Under the pieces are notes generated by a model, which worked only from the letters and a program-made list of their open reading frames with translations, was not told the origin of the DNA and ran no database searches. A stretch of 64,000 nucleotides of DNA from Rhynchonema sp. JSB1_4 (taxonomy: Eukaryota > Nematoda > Chromadorea > Monhysterida > Xyalidae): the NCBI GenBank assembly GCA_030248065.1, contig JASAMV010005869.1, positions 1 to 64,000 of the forward strand. Reading direction: 5' to 3'. How positions within the stretch are numbered: position 1 is the stretch's first letter; each line of letters starts with the position of its first letter. Below, piece after piece: positions 1 through 11,500 of this stretch. Made by a program: the position numbers and the translations under genes.

Positions 1-398
1 CCCTGCCTTGGTCACTTGACATTTTGAAATGAACCGGACCAGTTCTCAGAGATTTACTGAGGATTGTGTTACAGTTCGCCCATCGTGAGAGTGTTGCTTT
101 TGAGCACCTGGCTGTCTGGAACCGCTTTTCATTTTTGAACTCTTCAGTGACTTTAGAAGATGTTATGTTACCATGATGATCAAAACAATTCCATCGCGCA
201 CGATGCTGCACATGTTTTCGTCACCGATCGTCATGAATTGTCGTTGATTCGTGACAGACACACCGAGAACCTAACGATGTTTTACATTATCTATACTACT
301 AAAACAGGAAGACGTATGTATGTCTGTGTGTCTGTGGCCCCCTCCCTCGGAAGGGCGGACGGGTCAATTTTCACGGGTAGCTTTGGGTATGCTAACGG

Positions 399-819
399 CA
401 CTGTAGTGGCTGGGGGGATGGGGGGTGATTCCCCCTAAGGGGTATCTATCTCGAGTCAACCCTTAGGGGGGGATGGGGGGGGAAGGGTATCTATCTCGAG
501 CCGACCCCAAAGGGTATCTCGAGTAAGTAGATTTATGGTTTTCAAAGGCAAAAATAGGTGTTTTTCGACCTCGGGACCCCCAAAAATCGCGCGCTCGGCG
601 CGCTGACACCCAAAAATGGTCATTTTAGGCCAATTTTCGGCAAAAATGTCAACCCATTTTAGGCCAATTTTGCAGTAAAATTGCATGCAAAAAACGGCTT
701 TTTTTCGCCTTTTGACGGACCATAGGAGTATCTTGGGTAGCCTCTGGGGGGTATCTCGAGTAAGTCCGAAACCTTCTCCCCCCAGGGTATCTTGGGTCGA
801 TTGGCCTGCCAACACACTG
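399..819. mobile_element. hAT-type MITE, CAGTGTAGTGG family
   Basis: A 421-bp non-coding element in the TASP1 intron ending at 932. Termini are CACTGTAGTGGC on the left and, inverted, CAGTGTGTTGGCAGG on the right. It is flanked by perfect 8-bp duplications GCTAACGG at 391-398 and 820-827. Inside are iterons ending in GGTATCT and CTCGAG, an AT-rich block, a GCGCG palindrome near 590-605 and a second iteron set. A second copy is at 23265-23698, and a third, itself interrupted, ends at 13251. Confidence 0.85.
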
Positions 820-932
820 GCTAACGGGTCTTCGGGGGGGGGGGGGGGGCCCGGCACGGGCGCGGCGCTGTAGCCGGGCCGTAGGCACGGGTCCCGTCTG
901 GTATTTATTTATATTTATATTTTTATCCGCAG

Positions 933-3900
933 GCGTGCGAAACCCGATCGAGTTGGCCAAATGCCTGCTCGATTATCAACGCGCCCATCGATCGTCCAGT
1001 TTGGTGCCACCAAGTTTGTTGGTCGGCCCGGGTGCACGAGAGTTTGCCGTTGAGCACGGATGTGCATTGTGCGCCGAGGACGAATTGATCACTGAAAATA
1101 GCAGGTTTGGGATTGGTTTTGGTGTAATTCCTCGTTGTCGGAGTCAGCGAGGTTTAATTTGACTGACAATCAAAGTGTTCGCGTCGTGTGATTTGGTTCC
1201 AACTGTGCAGCAGGCAAGGCGACGTGGAATGGGCTCATAGTACTGTGGTCAAGTCAATTCGTCAAATCTTGTCGTTAAACGGCATGTATTATTTCTCGCG
1301 CTCTTTTGGGGCTCGTTATTACTTGATTTGACGGCAGTACTATCAGTATCAGCCCAGACTTGGAGTCTGAGAAAACGGCATGATATGGTTCAGTGCTGTG
1401 GCTACTTTTGCGGGGTGGGTAGGGTGCATAGGTGGAAAAATCCGGAGCGGGTAGGGGGGTAGTGTACCTGGAATCTTGGGGGGCGCAAATCCGGTTTTTG
1501 GGGAAGATTTTTCGGGGCGGGTAGGGTACAATACAAGTTTTTTTGGGTGCCTATTGTTATACGCTATAAAGTGCATATATCGCGCGTAGCGCGCGATTTT
1601 ATGCACTTTTAAGGGTTTTCGGTCGAAATTTGGTCATTTTTGACCGAAAAATGGGCATTTTGAAGTCAAAAATCGGGGCGGGTGGGGTACCAGAGCGGGG
1701 CGGGAGGGGGTAGGGTACTCAGAACTTCAAAATGTTTGCTGTTCATATAAGTATGTACATGCGTCTTCAATAATTGCGAACCTTTTATCGTCGTACGTTC
1801 AAAGGAGAAATTTCAAGGAAAGAAATTACTGGAAACCCAGCCCAACTTTAGTATTTTCATTAGTTTTCCCCTCTACACGATTCGCACCCACCCCCACCGG
1901 TGGTGTCCCATCCTCTGAATACCGTCAGGTATACTTGCGGGCCGGAAAAAAACCGTTTTTTTCCGAAAAAAACCGAAAAAAACCGTTTTTTTCCGAGGCC
2001 CGGAAAAATACGTTTTTATTTTTCCGGAAATTTTCCAAGTGGCAATCCTTGGAAAAAAAACGGTTTTTTTCAGAATTTCAGAATCATTTTCAAAGGTTGC
2101 GAAAGAATGTTGTCAAAACCAATGTAAATCGGTGCTAAACAGTTCAAAATGAGCACTTTTTAATCTCCAAGTTCATTTTTAGCCTGTTTCAGGCCATTTC
2201 CCGACAAAATTTTCTCCAAAATAGGCGTTTTTGGACCATGGGTATCCTTAAACCTGGCCCGCCACTATTGATATTTGAAAATTTTGTTATGTTTTTATGA
2301 TCTATTACTGTTGCCGACATAGAAACGAACAAGGTTTATATTCGTGACTTTTCCATTAAGTGCCGATTTAATACCGAAATTGATCTATAAACCTCGGTTC
2401 TCGGGAACAAAATTCCAAAAAAATAGATAGACCCCCATCTAGTGCATTTCAGGAAGACAGGAACAAATATTCAAGATGGCCGACTGCTTCTTATCACAGG
2501 CATACGGTAGTCACGTGATCTTGCCCATGCGTTTTGTGCAGTGCCGCTCTGTTTGTCAGTGCATAACACACGTGTTGTAAGCGCGCGCACTGGCAGCACT
2601 GTGTAGTGGGAGCGTTAAGTCGGGAGCGTAAAATCCCTAATAGCATACTGTAAGCCTATGACAATTTTGCGGCAATTCAAAATTTTGTTCCTGGCTGACG
2701 TGATTGCCAAGAAGTGGGGGTCTATCTATTTTTTTTTTAATTTTGTTCCCGAGAACCGGTGTCTATCGATTGATTTCGATATAAAATCTGCACCAGATCA
2801 AAAAGTCATGAATATAAACCTTATTCGTCTCGATGTCGACAACTAAATTAGAGCAAAAAAACAAACCAAAAATTTCAAATATCAATAGTGGCGGGCCAGG
2901 TTTAAGTACTGGAAAAATATTTGGAAAAAAACGGTTTTCTTTCCGAAAAAAACGGTTTTTTTCCAAAAATATATTTTGCGGAAAAATACGCAAGTATACC
3001 GTCAGGTCAATTTTTTACGCAGTTTTTTGTCTCTGAATTTTGTCAGTCACCAGAGTACACATGTGATTAATTGATTTTCATTGTTACCCAGAGGTCGTTG
3101 CCGTGAAACCACCATGGTCGTAGTTGTGTGTTTGTGCGTTGGACGCACTCGACTTCTAACGGCACGGCTGCTTTGCAGAGAAAGCCGCAAGCGAGCGCTG
3201 AATGATCTGGCGAGCCTGGGTGCAGCGAATGCACAGAAAGTGGAACGCTTGGACACGGTGGGAGCGGTGGTGATTAATGCAGATGGTGATTTGGCTGCTG
3301 GCTGCTCGAGTGGAGGTGCGTACCTACAGGCTGCGTTTTTAGGTTCACTTCAACAATTTTTTCTCTCTTTCTAGTAGACTAGTGTTCGAAATTCTTGAAC
3401 GCGCACGCGCGCGTTCATGTACGCGTTTGACGAAACATTTTTGAGGATTTCTGACTCGGGGACGATAAACGCAAAAATTCGCCGCTTGTTGCTCGCTCTT
3501 TTTCCTGATCAAATGACAATTTTACCGAATCTGTGCAGGTCTACTGCTCAAACTGAGTGGTCGAGTGGGTCACTCATCAGTGTTCGGCTGCGGCTGTTGG
3601 GTGGTGCACCAGGGCATCGTCAGCATCGGCGTGGCAGCCAGCGGTTGTGGTGAACATTTGGTGCGCACACAATTTGCCATCAGATTGGGCGAGCATGTGG
3701 CTCGACAGGTCAATAAGCAAACTGGTGAACCATTGGCAGATGTTGTGAGGGTATGTTTTGGGGTTGCGTGCGGGATAATTGTTGGTTTCTTGTTCGTTGG
3801 TGCAGTGTCTGGCGTTTCTTGTCATTGTTTCGTTCATGTAGTATTGCCTCAGTTTTCTGCTAGCTGGGTCATTCTCACGTGAAACATCAGCGTCGGTGGC

Positions 3901-4376
3901 ACAAATCTCACTCCCGTGTTTTTTGCCATTCCCGTCTGTTGGCTAATGTTTCAAGTTAGAGTGACTCCCAGTGTGAAAAACAGAATACCTGCTCCACGTT
4001 GATTGAACTGAGAATTTTCAACGGCCAGCCAGTATGGCACGGACGCCTAAACCCAAACTCTTATTCTGGTCCTCAAATCTCGGCGTTTCAGAAATTTCTC
4101 CACACGGACTTCGTAAACTCCCCGTTGTTGGCCGGTTTACCGGCTCACCACAAAATCGCCGGTGCAATTTTGATTGTGATGGATCACAAATCGATATGTT
4201 GCGAAATTCTATGGCTGCACAACAGCAGAACGTTCTGTATTGGATATGGCAGCAAGAACGGGACTGAAGTACGAGCCAAAGCCTGCACTTCACTGCATTC
4301 TGGTGATGCGAAGGAATTCTGCTCGACTGAAGTGCCTCCTGCGTTTATGATTAGTGGTGTCAATTTGAGATTCTGA
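933..4376 (+). CDS. TASP1: Threonine aspartase 1 (taspase 1), 3' four exons
   Basis: Exons 933-1104, 3179-3315, 3539-3750 and 4092-4376 join in frame to 267 codons plus TGA. Taspase 1 is an N-terminal-nucleophile protease of the asparaginase-2 family. It cuts itself before a threonine and then cleaves nuclear regulators such as MLL and TFIIA. Visible family blocks are a GVRNP segment, LDTVGAVV with the expected nucleophile Thr, the SSGG turn, GRVGHSSVFGCGCW, SGCGEHLVRT and a C-terminal beta-strand region. Human taspase 1 is 420 aa, so about 150 N-terminal residues lie upstream of the window. The residues between the first block and the nucleophile are a variable linker, as in other taspases. 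Intron 2 (1105-3178) carries two repeats. The CDS converges on JMJD8. Identity is firm; the exact 5' end is out of view. Confidence 0.93.
1391..1715. mobile_element. Truncated MITE, CAGTGCTGTGGC family
   Basis: Begins with the CAGTGCTGTGGC terminus and carries the GGGGCGGGTAGGGTAC iterons and CGCGCGTAGCGCGCG palindrome also seen at 11924-12369 and 24194-24995. No matching right terminus or target duplication was found; it fades after about 1715. Confidence 0.6.
1930..2998. mobile_element. Foldback transposon, TATAC terminus, 8-bp target duplication
   Basis: A 1069-bp element in TASP1 intron 2 with inverted ends TATACTTGCG and CGCAAGTATA. Perfect duplications CCGTCAGG flank it at 1922-1929 and 2999-3006. 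Long arms pair: the GGCCCGCCACTATTGATATT segment near 2256 reappears inverted near 2880-2900. Purine/pyrimidine runs of the AAAAAACCGTTTTTTTCC type fill both tips. No transposase frame was found. The 12575-13028 element shares termini and run pattern. Confidence 0.8.
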
Positions 4377-4514
4377 ATGACCGTGTATATCTTGTTCAGA
4401 AATTTTTAACAGTACTGTGCAAAGCAAAAAATAATTGGACTTCAGTAGATTCTCAGGGGCACAGTGTTGGGCTGCTGTAAATGAAAGTGAATTCTTTGGA
4501 TAAAAAACCATTGG

Positions 4515-4640
4515 TTTATTGTCATAGATGCACAAAAAATAGGCACGAGATAAATATTTTCTAACAACCAAACTATAATGACAACAACCAGAGAGATGAG
4601 GAAAGATCAGATCGGTAACAAGTGAAAAATACCTAATAAA
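4515..4640. promoter_or_regulatory. Overlapping convergent polyadenylation signals of TASP1 and JMJD8
   Basis: A plus-strand AATAAA at 4635-4640 is the first after the TASP1 stop at 4376. On the minus strand an AATAAA (plus TTTATT at 4515-4520) follows the JMJD8 stop at 4645. If both are used, the two 3' ends overlap in antisense for roughly 120 bases. The signals are seen in the sequence; their use is inferred. Confidence 0.45.
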
Positions 4641-4644
4641 AAAA

Positions 4645-6504
4645 TCAAGGACTCAGAAAGGTGCTCATAAAAACAGCCGTTTCCACATTCAGAGTTGCGT
4701 GCCACCAGCGGTCTGGCAAATACAAAACCTGCAACAAACGTAAATGTCAAATCATCCTTTCTTCTCCAAATCTTTCGTAAAACAAAGGATTATATTGTAA
4801 AACTTCAACACTATACCTGCCCTGGGCCCAATACGCATTCCAATGGTTTCTTGTCATAAGGCAACTCCGGGTATTTGGTCAGAAACCACTGTATTGTCGA
4901 CATGTCTGGATCAAATTCCGGCTTTTCTTCTGGCGCGTACAGAAACCAACGCTAAAGATTGAAAAAACATCGGAACTCGCATTTTTTGTCAATATTGCTT
5001 ATTGCAATCACACAGCGAAATATTCACCTTGCGTCCATAAATCACTTCAGCGTAGACCGGTCCGTGCATGTGAAACGGTACGCCAGTGCCTGCGCCTGGA
5101 AACGTTCAAAGTCATGTATGATTCAACATCAATGTATTCAGTATATGCATTTTCAGATAATCAAACCTCCAATGCCAAAGCTCAGTACAGCTGAATGATC
5201 TGGCAGTTTCCACGGTGGTTTCAGGTAATGTCTGAGTAACGGGTCCCATTCTTCTCTGTCGATGTCACCGAATAAATAGTACGTGTCTAAATAATTGTCA
5301 AAATACTTAATTTAGCAATGCGAAAAAACGAAAGAACAACCCAACCGTTCCCCCTTTTCTCTATTGATTGCGGACGTAGATATTCATCGAAGTATTGACG
5401 CACGGTTGTTGAAACTGGAACAAGCAAGCAAAAACGTCAGCCACGTTCTTTTTATTTAGCTGTTTGATTCTCTTTCAAACAAAAAACAAACATTTCAAAG
5501 ACAATTTGTAACTGGTACAGTGTTGCTTGCTGTGGCGGCAACGACTCACAGTGACCAAACTTATGGGTTAAAAAACAACATCAAGTCAACAAACCCCTGG
5601 AATACGAGTAAGTGTTTGCCGAACTGAGCTGTATGTTAACGTCACCGAAATCTGCCAGAAGTTGCTCGCGCGCACACAAACGTCGAAAATCGGAATTGTC
5701 GAAGTTTTCGATTATTACAGGCTCGGTGAAGGCAAATCTGTGTAATGTGGTTAAAGTTGAGTTCAGGGATATTTTCCATTGTCGATCTTGCTTTCAAACA
5801 GAAAACCTTTGCATGAACTCCTTTTGTGTCAGGTCCCCAGCTTCATGCTTTTCAATATTGCAAGGCCCATCAGCGGCCACAATTTGCTCGGGAGGCGTGA
5901 ACCTGAACGAAGCAAACGCAAAGTCCTGTGATTGATTGGACGTTTTTTTGAAGAAAAAAGTTTCCTGTATCCAAAATTTTTTTGGTACAAGACAAAACGA
6001 ATAATATAATACTGGGTGTGGCCAATGCAGTACCTTCACTAAAACAGCACCATTTCCAACGAACAGCTAAAGTCCCAAGAGATTTCAAAACGAAAGCTAT
6101 GAGCCACCCAGCGAACTTCGCAGATTCCCCTGTTTTGAGAAAGCGCCAAAGCACGAAAAAAGCGTTGCCCTTTTGTCAAAACGTGCGGCAAGTTTGCCAT
6201 TTATGGCACACAGGGGCGCATTTGTACGCTATCCACATCAGTTTGACTGACGCGCATGAGTGAAGGTTACGATTGACCAGGCTGTGCCGGCTCCTATCCT
6301 TGTACGACCACGAAAATGTACTACTGCTTGCCAGATAGCTAACCATCCGCCATTTTCTTGCTGTGAGCCAGCAGCAATGCTGGTGCCAAAAAGTGCCACA
6401 AGCGTCAATATGGTTAGCGTGATGGCGGAGAAAAATCGACCAAACGTCACTCGGTGACCCATGCGTCGCCACCAGCGTTTGCGAGCGATTCTCTGCAAGA
6501 ACAT
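4645..6504 (-). CDS. JMJD8: JmjC domain-containing protein 8
   Basis: Eight exons on the minus strand, in transcript order 6504-6344, 5902-5807, 5737-5595, 5414-5346, 5286-5167, 5095-5028, 4951-4817 and 4728-4645. They give 876 nt, 291 aa and a stop, with all phases consistent. JMJD8 is a JmjC-fold protein of the endoplasmic reticulum lumen. The N-terminus has a basic start then a hydrophobic stretch that can serve as signal peptide or anchor. Then come GPCNIEKH, MQRFAFTEPVI, SANTYSYSR, NDTYYLFGD, the GVPFHMHGP loop, IYGRKRWFLY and DRWWHATLN. The first histidine motif reads H-M-H rather than the HxD/E of active demethylases, as in other JMJD8 proteins. Human JMJD8 is 264 aa. The start at 6504 is the first ATG of an open exon 1; an in-frame Met at 6462 is possible. 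Confidence 0.93.
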
Positions 6505-6626
6505 GCAAATTTTTACGATTTTCTCTTAATTTTAGTTTGTCAAATAAAATTTTTTTAACATTTCATGTCCACATGCACTGATACAAGCATGTGTGGAAAA
6601 CACCATAAGCAACTGATAAAGCAGAC

Positions 6627-6925
6627 TAGGGTTAGAAGGATGTCGGGTGCCAAAAAGCGTAGGTGTCGGGTGCCTCCAGATGACCGGTTTATTGGGATCG
6701 GACAGCCGACACTTACGGTCAAAACAAGTTTTGCTGAGAATTTTGAACTTGAATTTAGTACATGAGCCAAAAATTGCATTAACGACGCAAATGAACAAAA
6801 CTTTGCACGTTTTTTGTTCAAAAACTGGATGTCGGGTGTTTTTAGAACTGTCGGGTATCGGCTTTTTTTCTCAGATCGGTGTCGGGCTCTTCCAGATGTC
6901 GGGTACCACCCGACCTCTAACCCTA
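6627..6925. mobile_element. hAT-type MITE, TAGGGTTAG family
   Basis: A 299-bp element between JMJD8 and HEXD. Termini are TAGGGTTAGA and TCTAACCCTA, with perfect duplications AAGCAGAC at 6619-6626 and 6926-6933. Both subterminal zones hold repeats of GATGTCGGGTGCC type. It matches 19513-19959. Confidence 0.85.
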
Positions 6926-6933
6926 AAGCAGAC

Positions 6934-8025
6934 AAAATAGAAAATACAGGAAAGTTTGTTTATTCACAGAAGCACGTTAGCAAAATACATAAAAGACCAT
7001 GTTATCTAATTCGTTATTATGTACAGACATGTTATAGCCAGAGAATCAGCATCTTCAGCCGGGCTGGCAAGAAAAAATCACAGGGTTTCACAGAAAAAGT
7101 GAACAATTCTCTCGATCAAACTTGGAAATAGGCAAAATTGGACTTAAATATAAAATATTGATTTTGCAAACAATAGTTTTGATTCTCTAGATCGTTTATT
7201 CACATCAAATATAAATTCGATGACACACATAAATAACTCCCAAGCAGACTAGATTGAGAGTAAATACCACATTGCTAAATGCACACATCGCGCATCAAGT
7301 AACAAAAGTTCCACCGGAATAGTAGAAACCCAAACAACTCGCTAATGTTGTATCAAACTACTGATAATTAAATGACATTCTTTTGGTTGACCAAATTCTA
7401 CTCGCATACCCAGCTACGTTTTGCACACCTAAGACCTAAATCACAATATAATCACAGTAGCTACAATGTGATCTACCAGAAATTTGATATGAGCAAGCAC
7501 AGCGTGATAGCAACAAAACTTCCAAAAGTAACTTTTAAATGTGAGGATTTCAAATTTTTAACAAGGACGAGAAGAAAGAAGCAAAACGATGATTATTGGT
7601 TTGAAAGCATTGCTGAAGTTTCGGTAAGCCTGAGTGGTAAGCAGATAGACAGTTTTGACCAAGCAAAAAGTTAGTGAGCGTAAATCGCATTCATAAAAGC
7701 CGCAACGAAAATGTTGACAGAGATTGCCACATGGACTAAATTTAAAGTGCGAGATAAGGTGGTCGCCATAAACCGGGCCGCCACGAAACAGGGTACAGGG
7801 TAGCCAAATTTTGTGCTGACCTGAGCTGTTCTCAGTGCACCATCTTGACCTAGCGGGAATATCAAACTTGGTGACCGCTATCCGATAAGATTTGTTTCGT
7901 TACTTTGCGTTTTGGCTGAAATTTAAAGTCGAAACAATGGGCAAGCCACGCCCGTCAGGAAGACAAGGAGGATCCAACCCGATCATCAAGTTTGATATCC
8001 CACACAACGATGAAACATCATCCAA
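6934..8025. other. Intergenic, AT-rich, nothing recognised
   Basis: Between the TAGGGTTAG element and the HEXD stop the sequence is AT-rich. It has short open frames but no homology, RNA gene or repeat that I can recognise. It presumably contains the JMJD8 promoter and the HEXD 3' UTR. Confidence 0.4.
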
Positions 8026-8533
8026 TCAATCCGACATGCACTCTCCCACGCCATCAATTGGCCATCGTTCGCGTTTCACGATCATATCGGTCCGTTCACT
8101 AACTCTATTCAATTTATCAATCAACGGATCAACGTGAGTGCCTAGCCATTCATCAATTATCGACTGTTTGTACACAGGACCCATCGCCAACGTCATGAAA
8201 TCCCGGAGATGCGTCCACTCTGCCAGCAGGCTGCAATGATCATCATGCTATTGGGGGCTGTTTTTTGCGTTTAAAATCATGGACCATTTATTGCTTGTGC
8301 ACGATACGCTTTTCGGTATCGGTGCGTATGTTGAGCGGAGAATGTAAATGAGTGGGTGATGTCGAAAACCCCAAAAATCGAAAATAAAAACTCCGAAAAA
8401 ACCCGAAAGATACAAAATACGTGAAAAAACAAATTTTTCTGTTGGAAAAAGGTATTCATGTAGTTTGTGCACCGAAAACGTGCACCGGTGCAGGTCGGAC
8501 TCAAGTTTAAGAAATTCTTACGCCTCACAAAAG

Positions 8534-8590
<57 letters not shown>

Positions 8591-11500
8591 AAAGAAAAAA
8601 CCCCCCCCCCCGAGTTCCTGTACACTGTGGCAGCCTAAGCCTAAGCCTAATCCTGAATGCAAGCCTGAGCACCAACTACATGAATGCCAACTTCTGACAA
8701 AAAAATTTGGTCAATTTCTAACAACACGGCCCCTTATAAAAATGGAATGTTGTGACAGATTAATATTATCTATTAGTAGAAGACACCATAAAAATGAGAG
8801 CTTGATGAAGGCAGCATTGAAAAGGAAAAAACAGATAAATGAGTGAAGGCAAAAAAGCGAGCAAGGGCAAATTTAAAAAATTGCGCAAAAAAATAAAAAA
8901 CTTTTGAAAAATACTAAATAAACTAAAAACCTAGCCCCATAAAAAGCAGAGAAAAAACGAGTTCCTGGAGAATCGGCTTTTACAACCATTTTCTAGACTG
9001 AGAAAATTAGAAGTTAAATTTAATTTTAAAATCTGTGTGCAAGTTGTACCTAACCTCCAATTTTTAGGTGCATATTCTAAAATTTTCGGTGCAAATTTGA
9101 CCTAAAGTGTTTCAAAAAACTATGTCAACAAACCACCCCAGCTGGGTTTCGAAAAAACAGCAAAAGTTTACCTTTCAGACTTATCATGCAATTGCCCAAC
9201 CATGCCGACGTTCAAATGCTGACGCTCTTCGTTGTATCGACTGAACCAACCCCGGAACCTGCGATTTTGTAAATTTCGAAATAGTTCAGACACCAACAAA
9301 GACTAATGAAAATTACGCTCACCAATCCGAACTGAAAAATCCGGGACAAGTCGCAGCGTATAGGTTTGACTGTTGATGCGAACCGATGTACACGGTTTGA
9401 CCGGGGAAGTTCCATTGCTCGATTATGTTGCATGGTCTGCAATGAGGATGTTTCACTTAATAATTTTTATTTTATTTGAAAGCAACTGGATAAAAAAGAT
9501 ATAAGCTGCATGAAAAACAATTTGAAAAACACCAGCCTGGGACGTTGCGTGACCGGAATCCTTCTGTCAGCACCTCCATAACCGACCAAGTTCGAAGCAC
9601 TGGCGTGCGTACTTTCAGTAAATTCGCCTAAATTTCGGCTCACAATATTTTTTTTGAAAAAAAAACTTTCAAGCAATCAAACCAACCGTGCACTAAAGTT
9701 TGCATGCACATTGCGAGCGATGGAAGACCGGTCGGCAGCAACTCACAGAGAACGCCGAAATGGTCGTATCTGAAAAATCCACATATTCTTCAAATTTCAA
9801 TCTCTTATAGATTTGACCACTGATCATCAACATACCTCGACCATCCTGTTAATATCACACCAGCCCAGGATATTCGAGAGCGCTGATCTTGCATTACAGC
9901 AAGCCAGAGTTTGTGATTGGCAACGTGAAGGGCTGAAGCAGGAAGCAAATAATTATTTTTTAATTTCTTCGTTTATTTCAAAACATCTCAAGGTTCTCAC
10001 AAGTGTCAGGCGTCGTTTCATTGGGTCCGGAAGCGCCTTTGAACGCGGTCGCCGCCCAGCACGAACCGAAATGGCACAAGAAAGACCACACATCTGAAGA
10101 TCACAGAAAAATTAAAATATCCATAACTTTGAGCTTTCGACATAAAATCACATACCAGGAATCGCATCAGCTCCATAATACCACATCACAGGCTCAACTG
10201 CGTCCTGCAGTCCGGACGGGGCCACGTCGTGCATAAAGTCAGCGCCACGCAACATGTCGTCCCAGATTTGGATACGGACTGTCGCACCTGAACCATTCTT
10301 ACTGTCGGTGAGATTTATGCCAAAAAATCATTCGCAGCCAAACACACGAGGGTGGGACAGGGTTCCTTTAGCCACCTGAGGTGGCGATTTTGTCACTTGA
10401 GATTTTCAAAGCGCCAGTTGAATTTTGAGCCAGGTGGCCATTACCGCCATGATTTGTACATACGTAATTTGTTTGTCATAATCGTAATCGTAATCGTAAT
10501 CCGCCATAATTTGTTTGCACCGTTTTCCTCTTTTGTTTGTTAAAAAAAACCTTGCTCAGCGTAACTTCTCGATTTTTTGGCTTAAAACACGCGACATGGT
10601 TCCGAAATCGACATCACTTTGACCTTGAAATCGCCACGTGGAATTTGGGTCGTTTATTCCGGCAATTTTTTAAGAAGCCTGGGACAGGACAGAACTTAAC
10701 TAAACCCGGTAGCCCTGCTAATTTTGATTGGTATTTGAATCTGAAGCTAGAATTCTGAACCCATGGCGCAAACGAATGCACAGGACATGGAAATTTGTTG
10801 ATACATACTGAAAATGCAATCCTTATTTTTGTCCTCATTTCATGTATTAATTTTAAGGCTCTGCCACATGTAGATCGGTTATTGTCGAATTATGGCGGAG
10901 GAGGATAGTCAATCCGACCTAAAACATAGCTGTTTTATCGCCTGTGTGACACTGGCCGACCGATGTTACTCGGCTTCGGGCCGTTTTAAAAAAACGGCCG
11001 GGGGGAGGTGGGTGGTTCGATGCGAGAAATTGACAAACAAACGGAAAACAACTAACGCGCCAACGCACCCATTACAGCCAATCTGGCGCGTATATAGGCA
11101 GCAACGCGATTAACATGTTCACAAAACAGACGCACATTCGTCCAGCCCCGAACGCTCATACGCTCGCGACACTGAGGACACACGCCCAGTTGGTGCACCT
11201 GCGATGTGTGCATTGTTTAGCTGGTTTTTATTTCTTTCCTCACGCAATGTTTTTCAATAAATCTCAGCAAAACAAACTAAAATGACAGACCTCATCACAT
11301 CCAATGTGAATGATAGGCATTTGATCAATGTGAAAGTCGATTATCTGATCGAGCATACGAGCGAGCAGCGCAAACGCTTCTGAAAAAACAATGCACACTA
11401 GTTTTGCCTTAATTTTGAAGGGATGACAAAGTTTAAAATCAAATTAGGCCCACCCACGAAAAATCAATAAATAACCTTCACTCGATGGGCAGATGCTGTT

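Noticed and set aside
8277..8675. Poly-Phe and poly-Lys frames
   Set aside because: They are translations of the A-run and C-run tract, not coding.
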